Origin: Streptosporangium nondiastaticum
Lineage (GTDB): Bacteria > Actinomycetota > Actinomycetes > Streptomycetales > Streptomycetaceae
Direction of reading: 5' to 3'
Assembly (NCBI RefSeq): GCF_003011965.1
Contig: NZ_PXWG01000003.1
Coordinates: 124,001 to 188,000, forward strand
Length of the DNA: 64,000 bases
The number at the start of each line of letters is the position of its first letter. Position 1 is the stretch's first letter. The notes beneath the pieces are model-generated. The model did no database searches and was not told the DNA's origin. It saw only the letters and a program-made list of their open reading frames with translations. The translations under genes and the position numbers were made by a program. Below are positions 15,960 through 24,800 of this stretch, piece after piece.

Positions 15960-18104
15960 GTGGAGGCGGCTGAAGACTTCGGCCCCTGGCTGGCACGCCA
16001 GCTCAGGAACGCCGGAAAGACCCAGACCGACCTGGCGGAGGAGCTGGGCATGACCCGAGCCGCCGTCTCGGCCTGGATCGTGGGCCGCTCGGTCCCCCGG
16101 GACGAGACCATCCGGCGCATCGCAGAGGTACTCAAGACCGACCTGGAGACCATTCACACCCGCAGCGTGGATGCCCAGGCGGGCCTGCCCGTCTCCTGGT
16201 ACCACCGGCCGGCCCATGCCGACGGCGGCCGGGAGTACGGCAACGCCGCAGCGTTCGCGTTCGAAGCCGACGTCTCGGTCCTCGCCCGCGAAGCCACCCA
16301 GAACAGCCTCGACGCGCGGCTCGACCGCACCAAGGCCGTCCGGGTCCGTTACACGCTGCACGAACTCACCGGCGAGGCCCTCGCCCGCTTCCGCGAGGCC
16401 GTCGACTGGGAGCAACTGCTCCCGCACTACCAGGCGCTCACCTCCGACCACGGCAAGCAGGGCAAGGTCTCCCGGACGATCGCAGCGGGACTGCGTGACA
16501 TGTATCAGCGTGACCGGCTGGTGCTGCTCCGCGTGGACGACTACAACGCCACGGGCCTGACCGGCGGCGACTACGACGACGGACTCTTCGCCGCCGTCGT
16601 ACGTCGACAGCTCGACAGTCACAAGACGGACGCCGGTGCAGGCGGCTCCTACGGCCTCGGGAAAGCCACCCTTTGGGCCACCAGTCGACTCGGGCTCGTA
16701 CTGATCAACTCCACTCTCTCCGAACCCCATGAGGGTCGCACCGAGCGCCGCCTGATCGGCCGGCTCGACCTTCCCTGGCACGAGGTCGACGGCAGGCGGT
16801 TCGCGGGCCCGGCCTGGTTCGGACGTCCTGACCCGGACGCCGCCTCCACCGACGTGGCCCGCTCGTGGTGGGCCGACGAGGCGACCGTGGAGAAGCTCTA
16901 CCTCACCCGCGAGAGCGCGGCCCCCGGCACTTCCTTCCTCATTGTCGGTGCCCACGACGTCGCCAGCCTGGCGCCCGTCACGGGATCCGTCGACGAGGGG
17001 GAGGGCGCCGAGGACGACGACTCCGTCCACCGCATGCACGCTCGACTCGTCGACGCCCTCGGCCGTAACTTCTGGGCCGCCATGACCAGCGGCGGCGATC
17101 ACGAGCCGCACCTCAAAGCGTCTGTCTGCACCTACCGCAACGGCGAGGTGCTCATCGCCGAGGAGCGCGTGGACCCGGCCGTCACCCAGCCCTCCCGCAC
17201 CCGAGCTCTGCGTGCGTTCCTGGAGGGCGACACCGTCGACCGTCTCACCACTCCCGGTCAGGTCGCCCGCGCCACCGTGCGGTTGAACGTGCCCCTGCAC
17301 GGCGGCCAGGTTCGTGGCGGTGTGCCGCACGAGGCAGTACTCCTGGTCACTCATGCCGAGGACGCCGACGGCCCTCCCAACCGGCTGGTCTCCATGCGAG
17401 GCAATCGCATGACCGTGAAGGACAGCGCCGTCACCAATGTCCCGATCGGCACCAACCCGTTCCAGGCCGTCCTCCTCGCCGGCAGAGCAGCGGGCCGGGA
17501 CGCCCCCGGTGCCGAGGCCGCCGAGGAGTTCCTTCGCGCCTCCGAACCGCCCGAGCACAACAAGTGGGGCCGGACCGAGGAACTCCGCCTCACCTATTCG
17601 CCCTCCGCATACCGACGCATCGCCGCTCTGACCACCGCTGCCAACAATTCGGTGCGCGACCTGGTCGCCGTTCCCCGGGCCAAACGCCGCAGCGGCGGAG
17701 AGGCCAGGATCGCCGGTCGGCTCAAGGTGGGCGGCAGCACGAAGAAGGCGCGCCCCACCAGAGCCGCGGCACTGCCCGAGCTGGACAACGTGGATGCGCT
17801 GATCGACACGTCCGGAGCCTGGTCGGTCACCGTCGACCTGCGGGTGTCGGCAGGCGTCGACACGGACCGTCCGGTCACTCCCGTCGCCAAGTTCGACGTA
17901 CGCTCGGGCCCCCGCCCCGCCGCGTTTTGGAAAGAACTCGTCGCCGTCAGCGGCTGCGAAGTCGTCGACGGGGCCCTGCACCTGACCCCGGGCAGCCGCA
18001 AGGCCGTCTTCCGCGGCGTTACCGACGTGTCCCGTCACCCGGTCCGGGCTCAACTCTCCGGGCTCGTGGTGGAACTCCGTATCGGAAAGGGGGAGCAGGC
18101 GTGA
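15960..18104 (+). CDS. HTH (XRE)-GHKL ATPase, MORC/MutL-like, first gene of the plus-strand arm
   Basis: A 714-residue protein. Residues about 8-62 form an XRE/Cro helix-turn-helix (KTQTDLAEELGMTRAAVSAW). A GHKL ATPase follows, with N-box LAREATQNSLDAR near 110 and glycine-rich lid GAGGSYGLGKATLW near 230. The remaining 450 residues are not recognised. GHKL ATPases of this sort (MORC/MutL-like) are known from restriction-type loci with C5 methyltransferases. Fusion to a DNA-binding HTH suggests it also regulates its own locus, supported by inverted repeats just upstream. GTG 15960 is chosen as it immediately precedes the HTH; GTG 15921 is possible. Its stop overlaps the next start as GTGA. 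Confidence 0.8.
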   Translation: MEAAEDFGPWLARQLRNAGKTQTDLAEELGMTRAAVSAWIVGRSVPRDETIRRIAEVLKTDLETIHTRSVDAQAGLPVSWYHRPAHADGGREYGNAAAFAFEADVSVLAREATQNSLDARLDRTKAVRVRYTLHELTGEALARFREAVDWEQLLPHYQALTSDHGKQGKVSRTIAAGLRDMYQRDRLVLLRVDDYNATGLTGGDYDDGLFAAVVRRQLDSHKTDAGAGGSYGLGKATLWATSRLGLVLINSTLSEPHEGRTERRLIGRLDLPWHEVDGRRFAGPAWFGRPDPDAASTDVARSWWADEATVEKLYLTRESAAPGTSFLIVGAHDVASLAPVTGSVDEGEGAEDDDSVHRMHARLVDALGRNFWAAMTSGGDHEPHLKASVCTYRNGEVLIAEERVDPAVTQPSRTRALRAFLEGDTVDRLTTPGQVARATVRLNVPLHGGQVRGGVPHEAVLLVTHAEDADGPPNRLVSMRGNRMTVKDSAVTNVPIGTNPFQAVLLAGRAAGRDAPGAEAAEEFLRASEPPEHNKWGRTEELRLTYSPSAYRRIAALTTAANNSVRDLVAVPRAKRRSGGEARIAGRLKVGGSTKKARPTRAAALPELDNVDALIDTSGAWSVTVDLRVSAGVDTDRPVTPVAKFDVRSGPRPAAFWKELVAVSGCEVVDGALHLTPGSRKAVFRGVTDVSRHPVRAQLSGLVVELRIGKGEQA

Positions 18105-19105
18105 AGGTCTACCCCTACCGACGGCTCACCGGCAACGTGTCCTGGCGCGTCGAGAGCGCCCAGCTCAAGGTCGAGGGCGAGCCCTGGGAGGACGTGGAGA
18201 CCAAGTACGTCTCCACCGTCGAACGCGTCGTGGCCCTCGGCCCCGACGAGGACCGCCCCGACTGGAACCAGGCCCGGCTCCGCCTCTCCGCCGGCCTTCC
18301 GGCCAAGGCGGTGGACGCGGCAGGGCCCTGGCAGGACGTCAAGGTCATCGCCGTGCTCACCGAGCGCGCCACGAACTCCCGCACGGCCGTGGAATTGTCT
18401 CCGGTGTCCGACGACGGCCGCGAACGAACCGGCGAGCTGTACATCCACCGCTGCGACCTCCTCGACCGTGCCTCGCTCGCCGTCCACGTCGTCGCCACCG
18501 TGGACCACGTTCCCGGCCGGGTGATCGCCACCTCCGACGTGGAGTGGTTCGTCGACGTCATCGAGGCCGCGCCCTCGCTCGCCCGCGAACTCGACGTCAA
18601 GTTGATCGGTTTCGCCTCGGGGGCGAGCCGGCTCCAGCGCTTCAAGGATTCCCCGTGGCTGGTCGACACCACGGGACGGATCCCCGCCGTACGCGTCAAC
18701 ACCGACTTCGACGGGCTCGGCGATCTGGTCGGCGCGGACGGCGGCAACGGAGCGGAGAAGACCGTCCGGGAGCTCCTTCTCGCCCAGATGTGCTCGGAGG
18801 TATGGACCGCCGTCTTCCACTCCGCCGTCGGCGACCTGGAGATCGAGGAGGACGGTACCCCGCTGTTCCCGCACGGCTGGCAGGGCGAGGTGCTCCGGGA
18901 AATGCTCCCCGACATCTACCCGGATCGCGAGCCGGAGGGCGCTCTCCGCGAAGTCCACGCGGCTCGCACCGGAGCATCCGCCACCGGCTGGGGAGAGCTC
19001 CAGCCGCGCATCCACTTCGCCGCTTCCCGGCGCGCAGGCGTCCCCCGGACGCTCTCCACCACCATCCGCGACCTCGAACGCCTCACTCAGGGGAACGACG
19101 CATGA
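18101..19105 (+). CDS. Protein of unknown family in the defence-like locus
   Basis: A 334-residue protein with no motif I recognise. The first half is beta-rich (VKVYPYRRLTGNVSWRVESA, DVKVIAVLTERATNSRTAVE) and the second half mixed (TVRELLLAQMCSEVWTAVFH, GWQGEVLREMLPDIYPD). No HNH, PLD, GIY-YIG or clear PD-(D/E)XK signature is visible. The GTG start overlaps the stop of the GHKL gene, and its stop overlaps the next start (ATGA), so the three plus-strand genes form one coupled unit. Strict coupling to the ATPase suggests a partner subunit. A highly diverged nuclease cannot be excluded by eye. Confidence 0.75.
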   Translation: MKVYPYRRLTGNVSWRVESAQLKVEGEPWEDVETKYVSTVERVVALGPDEDRPDWNQARLRLSAGLPAKAVDAAGPWQDVKVIAVLTERATNSRTAVELSPVSDDGRERTGELYIHRCDLLDRASLAVHVVATVDHVPGRVIATSDVEWFVDVIEAAPSLARELDVKLIGFASGASRLQRFKDSPWLVDTTGRIPAVRVNTDFDGLGDLVGADGGNGAEKTVRELLLAQMCSEVWTAVFHSAVGDLEIEEDGTPLFPHGWQGEVLREMLPDIYPDREPEGALREVHAARTGASATGWGELQPRIHFAASRRAGVPRTLSTTIRDLERLTQGNDA

Positions 19106-20004
19106 CCGAGCGACCCAGCCACCTCCCGGAGCGTCTCGCTCTGCTCACCAACGCCGAGGCGGCGGAATTCCTCGTCGAAGGACTGCTCGCCGGCCGCGAG
19201 GACGTGCCGAGCATCAAACTCAACCAGGTCGCCGAGCCGCTGCCGCACGCCGACCGGCGCGGTGACCTTCGCCCGGTCCGGGACCTGGTCGAGGACGCCA
19301 TGGCGTACTGCCGGGACGGTGGGCTCAAGGCCACCCGGGCCGACGCCTGGCTCGCTCCCCGCCTGCACGCGGCCCTTCGACTCACCCGCCGCGAGGCAGC
19401 CGACACCGGCCTCTGGAACTACCTCGCGCTCGGTGTCGCGCCGGACTACGTGGTCTGGCGACACCTGCCGGAGCCCAAGGACGGCAAGGTCGCCAAAGTG
19501 GCGGCCGACCGCTTCAGAGGGCAGTACCACAAGCAGGCCTTCGCCCGCCTCTGGTGGGCGGCCGAGCTCTTCCGCGACGGCTCGGACTACGGCCCCGTGG
19601 TCACGGCCTGCAGCAACCAGGACATCCTCAACACCGCCCTGCGCATGTCCGTGATCAACCACCGGCCCACCGCCCAGGCGATCGTCCGGCTGGTGGCAAA
19701 GGGTGTGATCACCAGCGGCCGTGAGGTCAACGCCCTGGCCGGAGCCGTCAACGCCTCCGCCGCGACGCTGATGTACGACGTGATCGCTCCCGACACCGAA
19801 CGCGAGTCCCGTCCGCTGCTCGAGTGGATCGACGAGGCCGAGACGGCACGCCAGGTACCACGGCAGGATCTCCCGACCGGCCCTCACGAGGAACCGGCGC
19901 CGGAACCCTCTGTGAGCGTCCTGGTGAGCTACTTCGCCGACCTCTTCGCGGACGCGCCGGTCCGGGGACGGGACGACTTGGAAGCGGTCGAGGGGGAGGA
20001 CTGA
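19102..20004 (+). CDS. DUF6339-like protein of the defence-like locus
   Basis: A 300-residue mostly helical protein. Its central block (TGLWNYLALGVAPDYVVWRH, QAFARLWWAAELFRDGSDYG, NTALRMSVINHRPTAQAIVR) resembles what I recall of the DUF6339 family, which has no known activity; this is from memory and unverified. ATG 19102 overlaps the upstream stop. The acidic C-terminal tail (VRGRDDLEAVEGED) is encoded in a 76-bp stretch that also encodes the C-terminus of the convergent methyltransferase. A role with the GHKL ATPase is inferred from coupling alone. Confidence 0.7.
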   Translation: MTERPSHLPERLALLTNAEAAEFLVEGLLAGREDVPSIKLNQVAEPLPHADRRGDLRPVRDLVEDAMAYCRDGGLKATRADAWLAPRLHAALRLTRREAADTGLWNYLALGVAPDYVVWRHLPEPKDGKVAKVAADRFRGQYHKQAFARLWWAAELFRDGSDYGPVVTACSNQDILNTALRMSVINHRPTAQAIVRLVAKGVITSGREVNALAGAVNASAATLMYDVIAPDTERESRPLLEWIDEAETARQVPRQDLPTGPHEEPAPEPSVSVLVSYFADLFADAPVRGRDDLEAVEGED

Positions 20005-21284
20005 TCCTCGGGCTTCGGGCAGTCGGAACCACAACCGTCCGAAGCACCGCAGCCCTTCTTACGGAGAGTGGCGTAGTCCTCGCCCTCAGGGTCGAGCGTG
20101 ATCCAGTTCTCCCGCAGCCCTTCTTCCCGAGGAAGCGGGAGAGCGAGCGCCGCCGCGAGCACGTGCACACCGAACAGCGGTGGCACGGCATTGCCCACCT
20201 GCTGCGACCGGTCACCTCCCGACCAGGGGTAGTTGGGGGGGAAGGTCTGAAGGATGCCGGCCTCGCGGATGGTCAGGCGGTCCGGGTCGTGCGGGGTGCC
20301 GTCCGGGTGCCGGACAGCGTTGCGGGAGACCTTTCCGGTGACGGTGAACGAGGGTTGACGGTCAGTCCGGATGCCTCGCTTCTTCGGGTCACCACCACTG
20401 CCGTAGTTCGACTTGATCTCGAAAGGAGGCTTCCTGCTGAGCACCTCTCCCATCGAGACCCAGGCCTTGGGCGGCTCGTCGGCGCCCTCCTCCGTCGGCA
20501 ACGTCGACTGGACCTGTGCCACGGCCATGTCGTCGGGGCCGCCCTGCTTGGGTTTGCGCGAGTTGTAGATGTAGTGCGTCGGCTCGGGAAGCGGAGGGGT
20601 CCCATGCTCGTCGAGCCGTGCGATCAGGATCGTACGGCGGCGAGTCTGCGGCACGCCGTAGGCCTCGGTGTGCAGGGTCTTCACCTCGGCAACCTTGTAC
20701 GGCACCCGCGACCCGTCCGGGCGGGGCAGGCCCTTCTCCAGAGCGCTCTTGTAGACGTCCCAGAGAGCCTTGACCTGCGGCACCTGCTCCAGGACGATCA
20801 CGTCGAACGGTCGTCCCGCCCGGTTCGGGGAACCGAGAGCTTTGATCGCGTACCGGAGGGGCTCCAGGACCAGAGCCGTTCTGGGGTCGCCTCCCTTTGC
20901 CTCCAGCGCTGCCAGCCGGTCGTCGATCTTCTTCTCGTCGGCACCATCCACCAACGCGTGAATGAGCTCTTCGACCTGGACCAGGGCCTTACGGCCGGCG
21001 CCGCTGCCCGCTACCGAGTACGTCTGACACGGCGGACCACCGGCCAGCACATTCAGATCCTGCGGCAGGTCCTCGAACCTGTCCCGACGCACAGCACTGA
21101 CATCCGCATGCCAGGTCGGGAGCCCCGCCTTGTAACGTGTCTCACAGGCACCCCGGTCCCACTCGATCCCGAGTGACGGAACGCCGAGCATGTGCGCGGC
21201 CACGTCAAGACCGCCCGGACCGGCAAAGAGATCCAGAATACGAGGATCCCCAAGGAATCGAGAGTCTGCGTCCGAGCTGGTCAT
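19929..21284 (-). CDS. DNA (cytosine-5-)-methyltransferase of the island
   Basis: A 451-residue C5-MTase. Motif I DLFAGPGGLD (residues 18-27), catalytic PCQ loop AGGPPCQTYS with Cys86, motif VI VLEQVPQV (Glu166, with EQV in place of the usual ENV), motif VIII QTRRRTILIARL near 213, motif IX LTIREAGILQTFPPNY near 338 and motif X QQVGNAVPPLFG near 361 are all present, so it should be active. The segment between PCQ and EQV is unusually long. ATG 21284 is chosen because motif I follows directly. A Cys-rich tail (GCGASDGCGSDC) ends the protein. It probably marks host DNA as self for the island's helicases (inference from DISARM and GHKL restriction loci). Confidence 0.92.
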   Translation of the reverse strand: MTSSDADSRFLGDPRILDLFAGPGGLDVAAHMLGVPSLGIEWDRGACETRYKAGLPTWHADVSAVRRDRFEDLPQDLNVLAGGPPCQTYSVAGSGAGRKALVQVEELIHALVDGADEKKIDDRLAALEAKGGDPRTALVLEPLRYAIKALGSPNRAGRPFDVIVLEQVPQVKALWDVYKSALEKGLPRPDGSRVPYKVAEVKTLHTEAYGVPQTRRRTILIARLDEHGTPPLPEPTHYIYNSRKPKQGGPDDMAVAQVQSTLPTEEGADEPPKAWVSMGEVLSRKPPFEIKSNYGSGGDPKKRGIRTDRQPSFTVTGKVSRNAVRHPDGTPHDPDRLTIREAGILQTFPPNYPWSGGDRSQQVGNAVPPLFGVHVLAAALALPLPREEGLRENWITLDPEGEDYATLRKKGCGASDGCGSDCPKPEDQSSPSTASKSSRPRTGASAKRSAK

Positions 21285-21477
21285 GTGGCGGAAGTTTAGC
21301 CTGCGGCGACCTGCACGCCCCGCACCGGCCACCCCTCTCATCCGGCGCCCCCCCACGAGGTCCCGGGTGACCGTCAACCGCATCAAAGAGTGGACAGAGC
21401 GTTCCACATCCGACTCCGCTCCGCCCAGGTGGAGCTGCCCTCAGCACGACACTCGCGAGCTGCCGGACGAACAACAC

Positions 21478-21523
21478 GAAAAAGCTCCTGATCTACGGAT
21501 TTCCGCCGATCAGAAGCTTCTTT
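21478..21523 (-). terminator. Rho-independent terminator of tRNA-Pro
   Basis: Immediately downstream of the tRNA on the minus strand, an inverted repeat (21508-21523 with 21478-21493; core GATCAG and AAGCTT-type arms) ends in a run of five T on that strand. This is unusually classical for a GC-rich genome. Confidence 0.75.
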
Positions 21524-21530
21524 CGTACCG

Positions 21531-21604
<74 letters not shown>

Positions 21605-21844
21605 GTGCTTGTCCGGCCCGGGCTTTCGCCCTCGCCGACCGCGCATGAGAACAATACCGCACTTCAGCGGGTGATCGCGCACGCCTTCCAAGGGGGCGTT
21701 CACCCCTGAATGTCTCGTTTGAGTTATTTGCTCAGCATTTGTCGGCCCCCTTCCCTCCCCACGCGGTGTTGACCGCCCTCCCGGCCCCCGTGGGACCATC
21801 GGGCCTACGGACGTCGCTCGCGACGCGGGCAACTCCCCTGCCCC

Positions 21845-21850
21845 AGGAGG
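21845..21850 (+). promoter_or_regulatory. Ribosome binding site deciding a TTG start
   Basis: A perfect AGGAGG lies 4 bases before TTG 21855. The next in-frame candidates lie beyond the Tat signal, so this site fixes the start of the secreted amidohydrolase. Confidence 0.7.
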
Positions 21851-21854
21851 ACAG

Positions 21855-24800
21855 TTGGCAACCTCGGACGCCCCGATTCCCCCTTCTTCCCTCTCCCGGC
21901 GCAGGTTCCTGCAGGCCGCAGCCGGGACCGCGGCGGCGGCCGGGGTTGCGGGGGCGTTGCCCGGGGCCGTGGCCGTGGCGGCGACCGTAGAAAGCCCCGT
22001 AGAAAGCGGAGCCTTGTCGTTCACGGCCGCCACCAACGGGGCGGCCAGTCTGGCGCCCGGTGGGGACCGGCTGGTCGCCGAGGTGCAGAACGTGCTGTGG
22101 TCGGTGCCGCGCAAGGGCGGGGAGGCCGTCGCGATCACTCCGGCCGATCTCGAGCCGACCCGGCCGGTGCACTCGCCCGACGGCCGGCAGCTCGCCGTCT
22201 GTGCGTACCGGGGCGGAGGCTTCCACATCTGGACGCTGCGGGCCGACGGCAGCGGGCTGCGGCAGGTCACGGACGGGCCGTGGGACGACCGCGGGCCCGC
22301 CTGGTCGCCCGACGGCTCGCGGATAGCGTTCGCCTCCGAGCGCGGCGGCGACCCCGTCGCCGGGAGTCCGTACCGGGTGTGGGTGGTGGACGTGCGGACG
22401 GGCGCGCTGACGCAGGTCACCGGGGTGAGCGGGCAGGAGGGGCCGCTGCAGGACGGGGCGTGGGAGGACTTCGACCCGGTGTGGTCGCCGGACGGCGCGC
22501 GGCTGCTGTTCGTCCGCGGGCGTCTCGCCGGTGCCGCGCTGGAGGCCCGTACGGTCGCGTCCGTGCCCGCCGACGGGCGCGGACCGGTGCGGGTCGAGCA
22601 CACCGAGGCCGCGGCCGGGCAGATCATGACGCCGGCGGTCGCCCCGGACGGGCGCCTCGCCTATCTCCGCACGACCCCCGCCCCCGCGGCCGGCTGCACG
22701 CTCGTCGTGGACGGCGAGCCCGTGGCGATCGACGGGGACGTCGAGCCGGTGCCGCCGCGCTGGACCCCGTCCGGCGAGCTGCTGCTCACCGTGAGCGGGA
22801 CGTTCCGGGTCGTCCGCCCGCGGGCGCCGCGCGACGCCGAGGTCGTCCCCTTCGCCGGCCGGCTCGCGGTTCCCCGGCCGCGCTACCGCACCAAGCGGTA
22901 CGACTTCGACGCGGGCGGGGTGCACGCGGTCCGCTCGCTGCACTTTCCCGCCCTCTCGCCCGACGGCCGCCGGGTCGCCTTCGGCGCGCTCAACGCGCTC
23001 TGGGTGGCCGACGTGGCGGGCGGCCGGCCGCCGCGCCGGGTCGTCAAGGCCGACCCCGCCCGCTATCCCTTCGGGCCCACGTGGAGCGCCGACGGGCGGT
23101 CCCTCGTGTACGCGGGCGACAGCGGCGGCCTGCTCGCCGCCCGCCGGCACGACCTCGCGTCCGGCGCGGACACCGTGCTGGCCGAGGGCGGCCGCGCGTA
23201 CCCCGTCCTGTCGCCCGACGGCAGGAGACTGGCCGCCCTCGACCTGGCCGGGAACCTCGTCGTGCGCGACCTCGCCGCCGGTACGGACCGGGTCCTGGCG
23301 GCCGCCCTGGGCGGCGGCGGGCTCCCGGGGCGGCCGAGCTGGTCGCCGGACGGCCGCTACGTCGCCCTCTGCGACCGCAACCGGCTGAACCAGCGGTTCC
23401 GCGAGGGCTACAACCTCGTCCGCGTGATCGACACGGCCGGCGGCGGCGCCCGGCTGCACGCGCTCGCCCCGCACGTCTCGCTCAGCGACCGCTACGGCTC
23501 CGGGCCCGTCTGGTCACCCGACGGGCAGCACATGGCGGTGATCGCCGAGTCCGCGCTGTGGCTGCTGCCCGTACGGCCCGACGGCACCCCGGACGGCGAG
23601 CCCCGGCGGCTGACGGACGAGGCCGCCGAGGATCCCTCCTGGGCGGCGGACTCCCGCACGCTCCTCTACCTCTCCGCGGGCCGCCTGCGGCTGCTGGACG
23701 TCGAGAGCGGCTCCGCCCGCACCGTCCGCGTCCCCCTCGACTACCGGCGCCCGGTGCCCGCCGACACCGTCGTGCACGCCGGCCGCTTCTGGGACGGCAC
23801 GGGCGACACCGTGCGCGAGGACGTCGACCTGGTGGTCCGCGACGGACGGATCGCCGCCGTCGAGCCGCACCGGGCGCGGCGCGCGGCCGGCCGCACCGTC
23901 GACGCGTCGTCCGGCACGGTGATCCCCGGGCTCTGGGACACCCACACCCACCCGTACCAGAACACCTACGGCGGCCGGCAGACCGCGCTGCAGCTGGCCT
24001 ACGGGATCACCACCGCGGTCTCGTTCGGCGGCGGCGCCCACGAGCAGGCCCGCATCCGCGAGGCCGTGGCCGCGGGCGAGCTCACGGGGCCGCGGCTGCT
24101 GGCCACCGGGGAGCTGCTCGACGGCGCGCGCGTCGCGTACAGCATGGGCCGCGCGCACCGCACCCGCGAGGGCCTGCGCCGGTCGCTGTCCCGGGCCGAG
24201 GCCCTCGACTGGGACTTCGTGAAGACCTACGTCCGCGCGCCCGGCTGGCTGATGGAGGAGGCGGCCCGCTTCGCTCACGACCGGCTCGGTGTGCGGGCCG
24301 GCAGCCATCTCCTGTCGCCCGGCGTCCAGCTCGGCCAGGACCTGACGACGCATCTGCAGGCCACGCAGCGGCTGGAGTTCGGGCACGCGACGAGCGCGTC
24401 CGGGCGCGCGTACCAGGACGTGGAGGAGATCTACACCCGCGGCGGCTTCCACCTCGTCGCCACGATCTTCACGTCCGTGCCACTGCTCGGCGAGGCGCCG
24501 GCGCTGGCGCAGGACCCCCGGGTGACGCGGATGATGCCGCCGTGGGACGTCGAGGTCGTCCGCCGGACCGCGGCCGCACCGCCGACCGCCGACCAGCTGG
24601 CGACCCTGGAGCGCGAGACCGGCGTCTACCGCCGGGTGCTCGCGGGCGGCGGCCTCGTCGCGCTCGGGACCGACGCGCCCCTGGTGCCCGTGGGTCTCTC
24701 GCTGCACCTGGGGCTGCGCGCGCTGCACCGGTACGGGCTGTCCCCGGCACAGGCGCTGCGGACCGCGACGGTGCTGCCGGCGCGGGTCTTCGGCGCGGAC

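Noticed and set aside
3432-21284. CRISPR-type or BREX/Dnd-type defence genes in the island
   Set aside because: No spaced repeats, cas motifs, PglZ/BrxC-like or DndA-E-like proteins were seen.
21366-21376. Possible operator copy (CCGTCAACCG) upstream of the methyltransferase
   Set aside because: Shares only a GTCAAC core with the island motif, which is expected by chance.
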